Source of the DNA: Amia ocellicauda
Taxonomy: Eukaryota > Chordata > Actinopteri > Amiiformes > Amiidae
DNA: 64,000 nt
Reading direction: 5' to 3'
Assembly (NCBI RefSeq): GCF_036373705.1
Contig: NC_089851.1
Coordinates: 60,249,850 to 60,313,849, forward strand
The translations under genes and the position numbers were made by a program. How positions within the stretch are numbered: position 1 is the first letter of the stretch; each line of letters opens with the position of its first letter. Shown piece by piece: positions 33,340 to 44,523 of this stretch. The notes beneath the pieces were generated by a model, which had not been told where the DNA came from, did no database searches, and saw nothing but the letters and a program-made list of their open reading frames with translations.

Positions 33340-33645
33340 ACAATACAATTATACTATAGTACTTACTACAGTAGTACAACAAATACTGTAGGACACTGTT
33401 GTATACCACACTAAACTTTTATACTATGGTATACTGAATAATGTGTGACATACGATAGTACACTGTTATACTACAGTATACTCTTGTTACGTGATATACT
33501 ATAGTATCTTGTAATGTACTATAGTGCCTCCTACGGTACTTAGACAAATATTGAACTAGCCTGTTGTATACTATAGTTTACTGTAGTACCTTGTGATGTA
33601 CTATAGTACTTAATATATTACATGTACACTGAAACATACTGCTTA
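33340..33645. repeat. Degenerate self-complementary TACTATAGTA repeats
   Basis: Roughly a dozen copies of words such as TATACTATAGTAC, TACTACAGTA and TACTGTAGTACC, most self-complementary, spaced 15-30 bp apart. Could form cruciforms; origin unknown. Confidence 0.6.
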
Positions 33646-33959
33646 CTGTACTTCCACAATGTTTCTCATGGAACTTTAGCATTCTAGATATAAATAATAT
33701 CATCATTATTATTATGCTTTTACTTTGTATTGCCTACAGGTCTTACACATACTAGTACAGACTGTTACCGAGGGTCTGGTGGAGAGAAAATGGCCACCTA
33801 TTCCTTAAGAAAATCATATTAATAAATATATCTTCACTTCAGACATTTGTGACATTGCTATATTTAAAACAATTTATACAAATAACAGAATTAAGATAAA
33901 ATGGTGGTGCAGTTCCCCTTAAAGTTTAAGCAAAACTTATTTTAGCAAATACATTGTTT

Positions 33960-34306
33960 ATTCATTACTTGAATCGCTTCACATTACATAAATAAATGAA
34001 TAAATGTAGTAGTGTTGACATAAATAAATGTCCATTTGAACATGTATTTATGTATTAATGTATTGATTATTTTCACTGTAATTAAAATTTAAAACAAATT
34101 CGCAGTGAAAATAATAAATAAATGTTGAAATAAATAAATACATGTTCTAATAAATACATGGAGATTTATTTATTATTGTATTTAATTCAAAATCTGTTTA
34201 TTTATCCATCTATTTATTTCCACATTAATTCATGTATTTATTATTTTCTCCATGTATTTATTTTTAATTTTGTCATGGATAGTATGGAGGATAATTTGTG
34301 CCAAAA

Positions 34307-34337
<31 letters not shown>

Positions 34338-34375
34338 CAATGTATAAATAAATAAATAAATATGTAGATAGTAAA
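33960..34375. repeat. ATAAATA/TTTATTTA low-complexity tract with poly-A
   Basis: TAAATAAATG-type words on the plus strand are followed by their complements (CATGTATTTATT) and a run of about 27 A near 34,310-34,337. The arrangement is a loose inverted repeat of low-complexity sequence. The 65-codon frame across it is not a gene. Confidence 0.65.
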
Positions 34376-34899
34376 GACGTTAATTCCGTTCGGAACTTAA
34401 AATGGTGTCCAGACTGTTCCTATTGCACAGACCTCCTGATGTGCCTTGTCCTAATGGATAATTTCTGTAATGGATAATTTAATCGCTGGCTCTATAGAGT
34501 TGAACATAAGACAACATACGGACATACGGACATACTCGGTCAGGCGCAATAGTAAAAACTAATTGGAGCTATTTGCTCCTTAGTGATATACTTTGCTTTT
34601 CCAGCTGTAAATATATATAACGCATACATCAGAAATCAACGTGATAACTATATGAAACACCAGGTATGCAACTAAATAAGCTTGAGAAGGTAAATGGAAA
34701 AATGGAGAGCAGCAGCAATCTAAAGCTACTTAAATGGTTAGATTGTGTTTTAAAGTACACAAAATGAAACTTAGAGAATAAAGTGTTTACTACTATATTA
34801 TGATATTAGAAGTATTGATGGTACTACTAATGTAATTAAATTGATACATTTCAATCAAATAAGTGTAGTTGGTTTATTGAGATTAAAATGGCTTGTTCC

Positions 34900-35945
34900 T
34901 TAAAATATTAGACCACAAGAGGGGGAACTTGACCTTGAATACTCTACTTACCAAAACCTTTAAGCAACAATTGTTGTCAACATGTGTCTTCATCTGATTC
35001 ATATTTTTATGAGTCTGAAGCCATACATTTCTCGACTCCAAGCACCTGGAAGCCTCAAAAGTTGGGGGCCAAGCAACGAAGTTGCTGGAACCCTATTGTT
35101 ATTGTTAGGATTATTATTTTTCAGCAGTATCTTTTCAAAAGCCTATAAAAACCAACGCTTGATGAAAACTCATGAAACTTCATACAGTGATAGATGGCTA
35201 TGTAGTACTATGCCATATTCAATATGGAGGCCATATGTCACATGGTCTGGTGGCCATAGTGGCTTAAGTGACACATTTTGGAAAATATACAAAAATCTTC
35301 TTCTCCGAAACCGCAGACGGGACAGATGTGAAACTTGGTGTGTGATGTTATGTTATGACCTAAATTCAGATTTGTTCAAAACAAGTCAATAAGTCATATG
35401 GTTTGGCAGCCATATTGGATTGGCCAAGAATCTTCAAAGATCTTCATCTCCGAAATGGTTGGTCTGATTGATATGAAATTTTGTACACGTGACCTTGGCT
35501 AGCTCCTCTATCAGATTTGTTCAAGGCAAGTTGATTGAGAAAACAAAATGGCCACCATGAGCCAATCAAATTTCAGAGATGGTCAAGTTGCAAATAAATG
35601 CATATGGTGCAGTATGGAACTATGTTAGAATGTATTGGACTGATTGTTACTTGACAGAATTGATCCCATAAGCAATGTGGTGGTCACTGGTCATTATTAT
35701 TATACTTATTTTTTCTTCTCTTCCACCAGAATATGTTCAAATGCCTATAACTTTTGAACCGCAGTCTAAAAAGTCACCAGACTTTGAATGGATGTAGGGG
35801 TCTATGGCATGGTCACTAGATCGCAAAATGGCGGCATAATGTCACATGGTTTGGTAGCCATCTTGATTGTAGTCCAGGCAAAAAATTACAGTTTTCAAAC
35901 ATAGTTTTCTCAGGAACAGGAAAGATATTGTACATATTGCGCTTC
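34900..35945. repeat. Internally repeated interspersed element of unknown class
   Basis: Modules recur about every 150 bp. One is 'aatcttc(tt/aa)...cttc(tc)tccgaaa' followed by a 'gatgtgaaa(c)tt' or 'gatatgaaatttt' word. Others are 'cagatttgttcaa(aa/gg)caagt' and 'tatggtttggcagccatattg' or 'aaaatggccaccatg'. Matches run at about 35,285 to 35,430 and again more weakly near 35,720-35,880. No open frame of note; the 136-codon frame here is a translation of these repeats. Confidence 0.55.
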
Positions 35946-35995
35946 TGAGTAGTAATGATGGCACTTTATGTCAAAGTGTCAGGTGGCCCCACCCC

Positions 35996-36100
35996 TACCC
36001 AGAAGCCCCATGGGCTGGGAAGCCCCGCCTTACCCAGAAGCCCCACGGGCCAGGAAGCCCCTCCTTACCCAGAAGCCCCACGGGCCAGGAAGCCCCTCCT
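35996..36100. repeat. 35-bp minisatellite, three copies
   Basis: Units at 35,996-36,030, 36,031-36,065 and 36,066-36,100, each TACCCAGAAGCCCCAYGGGC followed by a GGGAAGCCCC- or AGGAAGCCCC-type end. Units 2 and 3 are identical; unit 1 differs at a few bases. Confidence 0.93.
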
Positions 36101-36129
36101 TACCCTGTACCCTTTGATCCTCTCCAGTC

Positions 36130-36270
36130 AGCCAACTTGTTAGGATACAGGTTTTACCCTTTGACCCTCTCCTGTCAGCCATCTTGTTTGGATGACCGTA
36201 ATCTTGTTAGGATGACAGCCATCTTGTTTGGATGACCTCCATCTTGTTAGGATGACAGGCATTTTGGAAA
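36130..36270. repeat. Short tandem repeat of CATCTTGTTTGGATGAC words
   Basis: Five imperfect copies of a 23-25-bp unit (GCCATCTTGTTTGGATGAC, TAATCTTGTTAGGATGAC and similar) lie directly after the 35-bp minisatellite. Confidence 0.8.
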
Positions 36271-36633
36271 GGGCACAGGTCATCTTGACAAGTGTTTACT
36301 GCCATCTCACCCTGATGGTGTATGTGTGTGTGTGTGTGTAATGTTTAAGAGTTTAAACGTATTATTATTTGTGTTAGGTTATGTTTTATGATTAGGTTTG
36401 TTATGATAAGTTGTTAGCAAAATAAAATACATTAAAATAAAAAGAGAACAACAACATAAAGTTTTAATAAAAAAGTATTTTAAACTGTGTTTAGTGATGT
36501 GCGTGTGATGATTTTAGGTTATATATTTTATGATTATTTTTGGGGTGGTACAGTGTTGGAAAAATAAAAGAGAAAGAAAAGGTATAGACATTCAAAATAT
36601 GAGACTCAGTAAAATATATTTCAATGTCAATAT

Positions 36634-36639
36634 TTTATT
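36634..36639 (-). promoter_or_regulatory. AATAAA polyadenylation signal
   Basis: AATAAA on the minus strand, about 150 nt after the stop codon of the minus-strand exon pair. Its placement fits the 3' end of that transcript. Confidence 0.45.
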
Positions 36640-36787
36640 GTGACAGCTCTAAAAATGACAACAAGGCATCAAGTCAGATGTAGACAGTGAGATTAGATAC
36701 TGACTCGGGTGACCAATGATCCCGCTTCCCCAACACCTACAGCAGCCAGGAAGAAACAACTGAACTGTACTGCACTAGCTACTCCCT

Positions 36788-37135
36788 CTACTTGTTTATT
36801 GGCCAGGGCAGTGACACTATTCTGTCTAGCACAGTGTAGAAATTGGGTTTGGTCATGATAGGGATAGTATTTCCAAAAGAACTCTGCAGAACTTTTTGGA
36901 CAGATGTAAAAGCAGATTCACCAGGATGTGTCTCTTTATACAGCATTCTCTTGAGCACATTGGGGAGGGACGCCACTGTTTTTTCAACATCAGCAACTAG
37001 CGATTTCACATCAGAATTACCAGTATCATACAAATCACCAAACTTGTGAGCTATTAGAGTGAGGATGACATCTTCAAACATAGATTCCTCAAACATACGT
37101 AAACGTAATTCCAGGGGCCCCGGGGGTTTCTTTCT
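36788..37135 (-). CDS. Putative terminal exon, unknown protein
   Basis: The frame starts at a splice acceptor (AATTTTTTCAG before AGAAAG) and reads RKKPPGPLELRLRMFEESMF, then EDVILTLIAHKFGDLY and ends SLPWPINK with a stop. 115 codons with balanced composition. The upstream exon at 37,225 joins in phase 0 across an 89-bp intron. A conserved family was not recognised. It is either the 3' end of a host gene or a gene associated with the adjacent Polinton fossil. Confidence 0.5.
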   Translation of the reverse strand, partial: RKKPPGPLELRLRMFEESMFEDVILTLIAHKFGDLYDTGNSDVKSLVADVEKTVASLPNVLKRMLYKETHPGESAFTSVQKVLQSSFGNTIPIMTKPNFYTVLDRIVSLPWPINK

Positions 37136-37224
37136 CTGAAAAAATTTAGGAATTAATATAATGTCTTATTGCACAGAAAAGCAGAGCAGGCACAAACAGT
37201 ATTTTATTTATGTTTGTAAAACAC

Positions 37225-37370
37225 TTGATAAGCCTTGTTTTTTATAACCTTCTCAACTATTTGCATTACTTTCTCATCCACACTTTCTAACAAGTCACTA
37301 AACCATCTTGAAGGTAGAGTGCATGTTTCAGAGAAAAGCACGCAGTAAGACAGCCCGCTACTGTAAAAAG
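37225..37370 (-). CDS. Putative penultimate exon, unknown protein
   Basis: Begins after a strong acceptor (CTTACCTCTTTTTACAG) and reads SGLSYCVLFSETCTLPSRWF then SDLLESVDEKVMQIVEKVIK and NKAYQ. The donor is CAA/GTGTTT, which is weak but exactly in phase with the acceptor at 37,135. Upstream exons, if they exist, would lie within or beyond the Polinton-like fossil; none was identified. Product unknown. Confidence 0.42.
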
Positions 37371-37650
37371 AGGTAAGCAGACAAATAGCACAGTTAACCC
37401 CACTCCGAGTGTGCATAAAGAGATAGACAGGTCAGGTGAACAAATACCCTGTACAGGCATTCAGACCTCTGATGATTCTAGGGCCCTGTTGTTTAGTAAA
37501 ATATGTCACATTTGTTGGCAACTGGTAGAAGATTTACACACAGCTCATAGAAAAATACATGTTTTGACAAATGTGGTAAAACAAAAAGGGTATAACATCG
37601 AGTTTGCTGAATCGTCACACTGTGAGTGAAAACCGCAATTAACAAATAAT

Positions 37651-37812
37651 GAAACAAGTAAGACACAAAGACACTCGGTCTGCACGTATCACGGCAGTAC
37701 TGATAAAGAATATTAATGTAGCCAAAAGAATGCTGCGTAGGCTTAAATCTAGAATGGATGTGTCACAATTAGCAGGATCACAGACACCATTACAGCACAG
37801 TGGCGGTTGATG
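37651..37812 (+). CDS. Small basic frame at the left of the Polinton-like fossil
   Basis: A 53-codon frame starting MKQVRHKDTRSARITAVLIK, very rich in Lys and Arg, as expected for a nucleic-acid-binding peptide. It could be a virion-core-type protein or chance. It lies before the polymerase region on the same strand. Confidence 0.3.
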
Positions 37813-38000
37813 ACCACCCAGCAAACTTGGAAATTCAGGAATATATTGATTTGATTGTGTCTGATGAATTAGCATTAGAAGCTGATAATAATAACCAATC
37901 AGACTTGGAAATTCAGGAATATATAGATTTGCACGTGTCTGATGTGTAAGCATTAGAAGCGAATAATAATGATAATCAGATTGGGGGTGGTGATGTAGCA

Positions 38001-41000
38001 ATGTTAGAGGTGAATAATGAAAATGCTGAACAAATGGTTGAGGGTGGTGATGGTGGGGACACGCCTCGGGTGTCTTTGGAGCGTATTCGTCACTATGACC
38101 GGGAACTTAACAGGTTCCGGGGAATGGAGTTTTATGAAGAATTCAGGTTTGTGAATCTGGATCTGGTAGAATCGTACTGGTGCTGTGCAAGGGCTGTTAA
38201 ATGAAATATCACACAATGTGGGTCCTAATGATTTTGTACAGCTTAGACTGAGCTCGGGGTCATTAAATAATGCTTTCTGTTAGAGGAGGCAACATTTGGG
38301 GGAGCTGGATGAAACAGATTTCCTAGAGAGCATAGCTAATTTACTGCAAAGTCACACCGAAATCCTAATATGCAAGGTGGGGTACGGAGACGTATAAAAG
38401 GTATTTTGTTTTGCAAGATAATAGACAAGAAAAGGGCATGCCTCACTGATTTCAAAAACCAAGGTAACAATTTATGTTTTGCCGCCAGTGTGTACCGCCT
38501 GTGGAAAGGGAAAGAATGCACAGATGTTTGTTTTACTTCACAAACAGCATTACTACGGGGTTTTAAACATCAGAACATTTATAGGTGTTAACTATTTCTG
38601 TGATTATTGCCACGCAGTATATGGGCATAAAAATAGTCACACGTGTCGGAATTTGTGCAGAGCGTGTTTAGACCCCCACTGTTTTGAGGTTAAAGAGACC
38701 ATCACCAGATGCAATGTATGTAAAATATTCTGTAGAGGTGGTGTCTGTCTCAGGAGACACAAGGCTAAAGCTGCCACCAAAGAGATTCAGTGTGTTCAAC
38801 ACTTTTACTGTACAGAGTGCCGGACTTTTCTCCCAATAATGCACACTTGCGAAGAAAAGCTCTTTCCGCGCTGTAAAAGTGTTATCCAGACACCTGACAA
38901 TCATGTATGCTACATGAGCGTAATAAACATCCCCAAACAATCGGAAAAATACATTTTCTTTGATTTTGAATGCATGCAAGAAACAGGACACACATCCCAA
39001 ATTATGTTTATGCCTCACACATAAACAACAAACGCACATGGGAGTTTTATGGGGATTCTTGCTTATCTGACTTTGTGAAATGTTTCATTGACACGTGTTT
39101 TAAAAACTACACTTTTATTTCACACAATGGTAAAGGCTATGATAACTACTTGGTCATTAGAGAGCTCATACGTGAAAAGGTTGCTACACACTTCATCACA
39201 CAAGGAGGTAAAATTATGTGCATGACAGTGACCACTCTGAACATCAGGTTCATTGATTCATTACATTTCTTGCCTCTGAAACTGAGCAATATGCCAAAAG
39301 CAATGGGGTTTGAGGGTGAGAAAGGCCATTTCCCACACTTCTTTAACACGGTCGCAAACCACAATTTTACGGGGTAGACTACATGATGGGTGCTGATAAA
39401 ACACAGTTTCAGGAATGGTACGATGAGCACAAACTTGATGAATTGAAGCGGTATTGTAGACAGGACGTGGACATACTGAGACAAGCTTGTACTACATTTA
39501 GAAACGAGATATTAAGTATGACAGAGCAGATACGTCTGAAGTGTCCGTCTGACCCTGATTCAGACCTGATTAAAGTCAGTCTTGACCCGTTTCAGTACAT
39601 CACATTAGCCTCTGTGTGTATGACCATGTACCGGTACATGTTTCTCAGACCGCAGTCCATAGCATTAGTCCCGCACGACAATTATCACAACCAGAAAAAG
39701 CGGTTCTCGACCCCCGCTATTCAGTGGCTCATGTATACTGAACACACAGACAACATCAGTATACAACACGCACTAAAGCTGGGTGGTGAGCATAAATTTG
39801 GCCCGTACTATCTAGATGGTTTTGCAGTAATAAACGGTGTGTACACTGCTTTTGAGTACCATGGATGTTTTTTTCATGGTTACGATACCTGTTATAGCGA
39901 AAATGACGTTAACAGTGTGACAAAAACAACATTCGGCTGGCTATATCAAAAGACAATGTATAAAACCGAATTCTTAAAATTACAAGGGTTTGATGTTAAA
40001 GTGATGTGGGAACACAAATGGAAGACAATGCTGAATGAAGACCAGGATGTTAGGGCATTTATTTCCGAATCACATTTACCAGCGCCTTTAGACCCCAGGG
40101 AGTCTCTATTCGGTGGGTGGATGAATGCAGTGACCCTGTATTATCAACCAAAACCTGGCTAGGAACTCCGTTACTATGATTTCACCAGTCTGTACCCGTT
40201 TGTAAATAAAAAAAAATTGTTCCCCGTTGGTCACCCGGATATAATATGCGAGGGCTTTGAAGATTTACAAAATTACTTTGGGCTCGCAAAAGTCAAAGTT
40301 TACCCTCCTAGAAGGTTGTTTTTCCCTGTGCTACCGACCAGAGTTGGTAAAAAACTGTTCTTTACACTCTGTCGGACGTGCGCTGACACCCAGCAGGGCT
40401 CCCCCTGAACAAACAGCGACGAGCAAAGAGCGCTTACCGGTGTCTGGTGCATGCCAGAGCTGCTGGCTGCTGTAGATAAGGGTTACAGAATAGCAGAATT
40501 ATACGAGATCTGGCACTTTAAGCACTCGACCAACACGTTGTTTAGTGAATATATTAAAACGCATTTAAAAGGCAAACAAGAAGCTTCAGGCTACCCTCAG
40601 TGGTGCAAAAATGACACAGACCGTGAACACTACATCAGAGAGTATCATGACAGAGAGGGGGTACACTTGGACCATTACAACATTACTAAGAATCCGGCCA
40701 AAAGACAGATTTCAAAACTGTTTTTGAATTCTTTATTGGGAAAATTTGGACAACGACCAGATTTACAAAACACCAGTATTGTGAGAGACCCCAACGAATT
40801 ATTTAAATACGTGTTTGCCCCATACCACGAGGTCTCGTCTTGTGATTTTATTGACGATGACGATGATTTTATGTGCCTGTGTCACCTGGAAACGGGGAAA
40901 AGAGCACTACACACAGCTTTCAAATGTAAATATTTGTATTGCCAGTTTCACCACCACCTATGCTAGGTTAGAACTGTACTCTCTTCTGGATTCATTACAA

Positions 41001-41280
41001 GGTCGTTGTTTGTATTATGACACTGATTCAATCATTTATGTAAGCAGGCCAGGACAGTGGGACCCCAAGTTAGGAGATTATCTGGGTCAATTGACAAGTG
41101 AGCTGCCTCCGGATCAGCACATTACAGAGTTTGTTGCAACAGGACCTAAATCCTATGGATATAAGCTCTCAGGAGGGAAAGCCTGTATCAAGGTAAAGGG
41201 TATCACATTAAACGTGGCTAATAGTGAGAAAATTAATTTCGATAGCCTAAAAGATTTGATACTTGACTATGCGGATAAGT
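38001..41280 (+). pseudogene. Protein-primed DNA polymerase B (Polinton-type), fossil
   Basis: Family B polymerase that would copy the element by protein priming. An acidic N-terminal region with two copies of a LEIQEYIDL motif lies just before it (37,830-37,940). Then come a cysteine-rich zinc-binding-like region, the exonuclease motifs (FFDFECMQETG; SHNGKGYDNY; YCRQDVDIL), and the polymerase motifs A (YDFTSLYP), B (LFLNSLLGKFGQ) and C (YYDTDS), in the normal order. The length matches a full Polinton polymerase of about 1,050-1,100 residues. The gene is broken and treated as a fossil. Confidence 0.88.
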
Positions 41281-41761
41281 AGGCTGGTGCAAATGGTGAA
41301 ATAAAAGACATTGCACTGCGGCAACCGGGGATAGTACGTGTCAAACGTGACTGGCACTTTGAGATGAGAACACTGCAAAAGACCGAGAGATAAATTACAG
41401 AGTACAACGTTAGCTCGACAGATGTATCCAGGCAAATCTCAATATTTTTTGGAAGCTTTTGAAGATGCCACCAAGAAGTATTTCGGATACTTATTTGTCG
41501 ATGTCATGTCAAAGACCCCTGATGAATACCGTTTAAGGACGGGTCTTTTCCCCCCTGACATCCCGGTGGTTTATGTGTTTAAAAAACAAAGAAAGTAAAA
41601 GCCGCTGGTTTTCCAGCGTTGAGCACATTTGCTGTCTGTGACTCTGGCTGTCAGTATGTCACTGCGTATGAAGAGAAAACTGGCTCTCCTGCAGCTGCTG
41701 GTTAAAGCCAAGCCGCAACAAGGCCATTCTGTGCGCCGCTGGAAGCGACCTGGTACAGGCC

Positions 41762-41977
41762 GTGTCAGAAATCGCTCTAAATACACTGAAAGGAAACATC
41801 CGCTTGAGCGCTAAACAATTTCAGAAACTCAAGAAAAGTGGCCACATTATAAAAACACTTAGTAAAAAGACAGTGTCTGTTAAGAGAAAGAGAAATCTAT
41901 TGAATCAGTCTGGGGGGTTTATCGGTAATTTGCTAAGTATTGCCATTCCCGTCATTACCGGCTTACTGACCAGATGA
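41762..41977 (+). CDS. pX-like small basic protein of the Polinton-like fossil
   Basis: Frame of 71 codons containing ALNTLKGNIRLSAKQFQKLK, SVKRKRNLLNQSGGFIGNLL and ending SIAIPVITGLLTR. Basic body, GG motif and hydrophobic C-terminus resemble the pX/Mu-type virion core protein described in adintoviruses and Polintons. It overlaps the next frame by four bases. It looks whole. The assignment rests on remembered motif similarity. Confidence 0.6.
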   Translation: MSEIALNTLKGNIRLSAKQFQKLKKSGHIIKTLSKKTVSVKRKRNLLNQSGGFIGNLLSIAIPVITGLLTR

Positions 41978-42699
41978 AAATGCAATTCACTGAGAAAATG
42001 TATCTAGTACCTCAGAAACAGATGGGCCAAATTAAAGAGGACTTTCCAGTTGAACACGACATCAGAAAAATAGCCACATATAAATTGGATGGTGAAATGA
42101 AAGATATTCTGCAAAGCTCTCAATTGGGTGAATATGACAAAGCGCTGACGCGGCAGGCAGAATCTGAAAAAGCAACTTTGACTTTGCAGATGCCTGACAC
42201 CGATACCCCGGCCGAAAAACCGCACACAGAGCCTGTTTTCGATTATATTTTAGACGCTATCCCACAAAGGCAAAATAAAAATGCCGAAATGGTGTCCAAC
42301 AATTCTATAGCTAGCTGGAATGAGAATGGGGAATTTGTGTACAAGGGGGGCCCTGTTCGTGGGTCTCATGTGATTGATCTGGTTAGGGCTGTCACACAGC
42401 CGCACACGCTGGCCACAGGAAGAGCCCCCAAAGGCTGGGGCAGTTTTATGATGGCGATGGCGGAGATTAACATCCCCGGTTCGGTACTGTCTAACAGAAT
42501 AAACAGGGAGGTGTTGGAGAAACTGAAAACAACACCTACTAGAGACAGTTCTAAGTCTATACAGAGAAATCCTATCTCTCCTGAACCAGACTTTGATATT
42601 CTGATGGAGGGGACGGCTACCCCACCCGAAACACCACAAAGAGACCAGCCAGCTAAAAAGCATCGGCTGTTTGGGAAATTACCATGGCTGTCTCTGTAA
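41974..42699 (+). CDS. Conserved Polinton-type protein, 241 codons
   Basis: Begins MKMQFTEKMYLVPQKQMGQI and contains SIASWNENGEFVYKGGPVRG followed by SHVIDLVRAVTQ. The pattern (YLVP near the N-terminus; W-x-G-EFVYKG-x-PVRGSHI/VxDL) recurs in metazoan Polinton/adintovirus gene sets next to the pX-like gene. Its function is not known to me. It looks whole and is followed by AATAAA-type signals near 42,823 and 42,953. Confidence 0.65.
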   Translation: MKMQFTEKMYLVPQKQMGQIKEDFPVEHDIRKIATYKLDGEMKDILQSSQLGEYDKALTRQAESEKATLTLQMPDTDTPAEKPHTEPVFDYILDAIPQRQNKNAEMVSNNSIASWNENGEFVYKGGPVRGSHVIDLVRAVTQPHTLATGRAPKGWGSFMMAMAEINIPGSVLSNRINREVLEKLKTTPTRDSSKSIQRNPISPEPDFDILMEGTATPPETPQRDQPAKKHRLFGKLPWLSL

Positions 42700-42832
42700 A
42701 GCGGGTCCTCATGGTTTTATTTTTTGTATTATTATTTTGGTTGTTGTTTGTTTATATATAGGCTATAGAAATACATACATTGATGTTATCTGTAAAATGT
42801 TAAATCCTTGTGTAATTCTGATAATAAAAAAT

Positions 42833-42882
<50 letters not shown>

Positions 42883-43190
42883 GTGTTTGTATGTCAAGGA
42901 ACATTATCAGTGGTGTTTCACTGTTTTAGTTTATTTGGTTTTTGTGTGTGCTGAATAAAAAATGTAACGCGTGATAAACAATGGTGTTTGTATGTATGGA
43001 TTTATTAACTACATATAAACATAATTCATGTGTATATAATATTTTATTATCAGGTTAGCAGGCGTTACATATATGAGAATGCCACGTCATTAAGCTTAAA
43101 CGCACACACACAAACATACACACAAGCATTATTCTATCATTCTATAGTGTCTATAGTGTTATTCATACACTGTTCTAACATTGTTTATTT
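42700..43190. other. Spacer between the Polinton-like fossil and the satellite
   Basis: AT-rich, with an (ATT)n tract and two AATAAA words, then a short (CA)n-like stretch near 43,100. No gene seen. Confidence 0.6.
42834..42882. repeat. (ATT)n microsatellite
   Basis: About 16 uninterrupted TAT/ATT triplets. Confidence 0.95.
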
Positions 43191-44523
43191 CACGGACCAC
43201 TGTCAATCAGGTGCTTTCCTTGCCGTCCATCCATCCATCCATCTATCTATCTATCTATCTATGACTCTCGATATCTAACTCTCTTGCTTGCTATCGCTCC
43301 CCCAATGGTCAGTAGCATAGTAGCATAACAGCAGATCACAGACCACTGTCAATCAGATGTTTGCCTTGCCGTCCATCCATCCATCCATCTATCTATGACT
43401 CTCGATATCTAACTCTCTTGCTTGCTATCGCTCCCCCAATGGTCAGTAGCATTGTAGCATAACAGCAGATCACGGACCACTGTCAATCAGATGCTTGCCT
43501 TGCCGTCCATCCATCCATCCATCTATCTATCTATCTATGACTCTCGATATCTAACTCTCTTGCTTGCTATCGCTCCCCCAATGGTCAGTAGCATAGTAGC
43601 ATAACATCAGATCACGGACCACTGTCAATCATATGCTTGCCTTGCCGTCCATCCATCCATCCATCTATCTATCTATCTATCTATGACTCTCGATATCTAA
43701 CTCTCTTGCTTGCTATCGCTCCCCCAATGGTCAGTAGCATAGTAGCATAACAGCAGATCACGGACCACTGTCAATCAGATGTTTGCCTTGCCGTCCATCC
43801 ATCCATCCATCTATCTATGACTCTCGATATCTAACTCTCTTGCTTGCTATCGCTCCCCCAATGGTCAGTAGCATTGTAGCATAACAGCAGATCACGGACC
43901 ACTGTCAATCAGATGCTTGCCTTGCCGTCCATCCATCCATCCATCTATCTATCTATCTATGACTCTCGATATCTAACTCTCTTGCTTGCTATCGCTCCCC
44001 CAATGGTCAGTACCATAGTAGCATAACAGAAGATCACGGACCACTGTCAATCAGATGCTTGCCTTGCCGTCCATCCATCCATCTATCTATCTATCTATCT
44101 AAGACTCTCGATATCTAACTCTCTTGCTTGCTATCGCTCCCCCAATGGTCAGTAGCATTGTAGCAAATCACGGACCACTGTCAATCAGATGCTTGCCTTG
44201 CCGTCCATCCATCTATCTATCTATCTATCTATGACTCTTGATATCTAACTCTCTTGCTTGCTATCGCTCCCCCAATGGTCAGTAGCATAGTAGCATAACA
44301 GCAGATCACGGACCACTGTCAATCAGATGCTTGCCTTGCCGTCCATCCATCCATCTATCTATCTATCTATCTATGACTCTCGATATCTAACTCTCTTGCT
44401 TGCTATCGCTCCCCCAATGGTCACGTATGTTGCATTCAACGACAAAGAAAATCGTGTGCTGGAAATGATTTTTGGCAACTGTGAAGGAACTGCACAACTG
44501 CAGCAACCAAAACACCTCTGTCT

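Larger units (their letters stand above)
30874..34900. other. AT-rich intergenic DNA, 4 kb
   Basis: No coding frame or complete element seen. It contains short (TA)n runs near 32,034-32,060 and 32,660-32,680, a SINE-tail fragment near 31,636, the palindromic TATAGTAC tract near 33,340 and the ATAAATA-rich tract near 33,960, each listed separately. Confidence 0.6.
37411..42699 (+). mobile_element. Partial Polinton/adintovirus-like element (fossil)
   Basis: About 5.3 kb of plus-strand sequence holds, in order, small unassigned frames, a protein-primed family B DNA polymerase, a small basic pX-like protein and a conserved 241-residue Polinton-type protein. Retroviral-type integrase, FtsK-like packaging ATPase, adenain-type protease and capsid genes were not found, and no terminal inverted repeats were recognised. 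It is therefore a fragment of an element that is normally about 15-20 kb. The polymerase is broken (roughly half a dozen breaks), while the two downstream frames look whole. Moderate age: the motifs remain easy to read. The edges are approximate. Confidence 0.85.

Noticed and set aside
34158-34355. 65-codon frame ending in poly-Lys
   Set aside because: Low-complexity ATAAATA sequence followed by poly-A.
34982-35392. 136-codon frame
   Set aside because: Lies wholly within the internally repeated non-coding element and shows no protein-like pattern.
37639-38001. 120-codon minus-strand frame (MLHHHPQSDYHYY...)
   Set aside because: Overlaps the plus-strand acidic repeat at the start of the Polinton polymerase; composition is its mirror.
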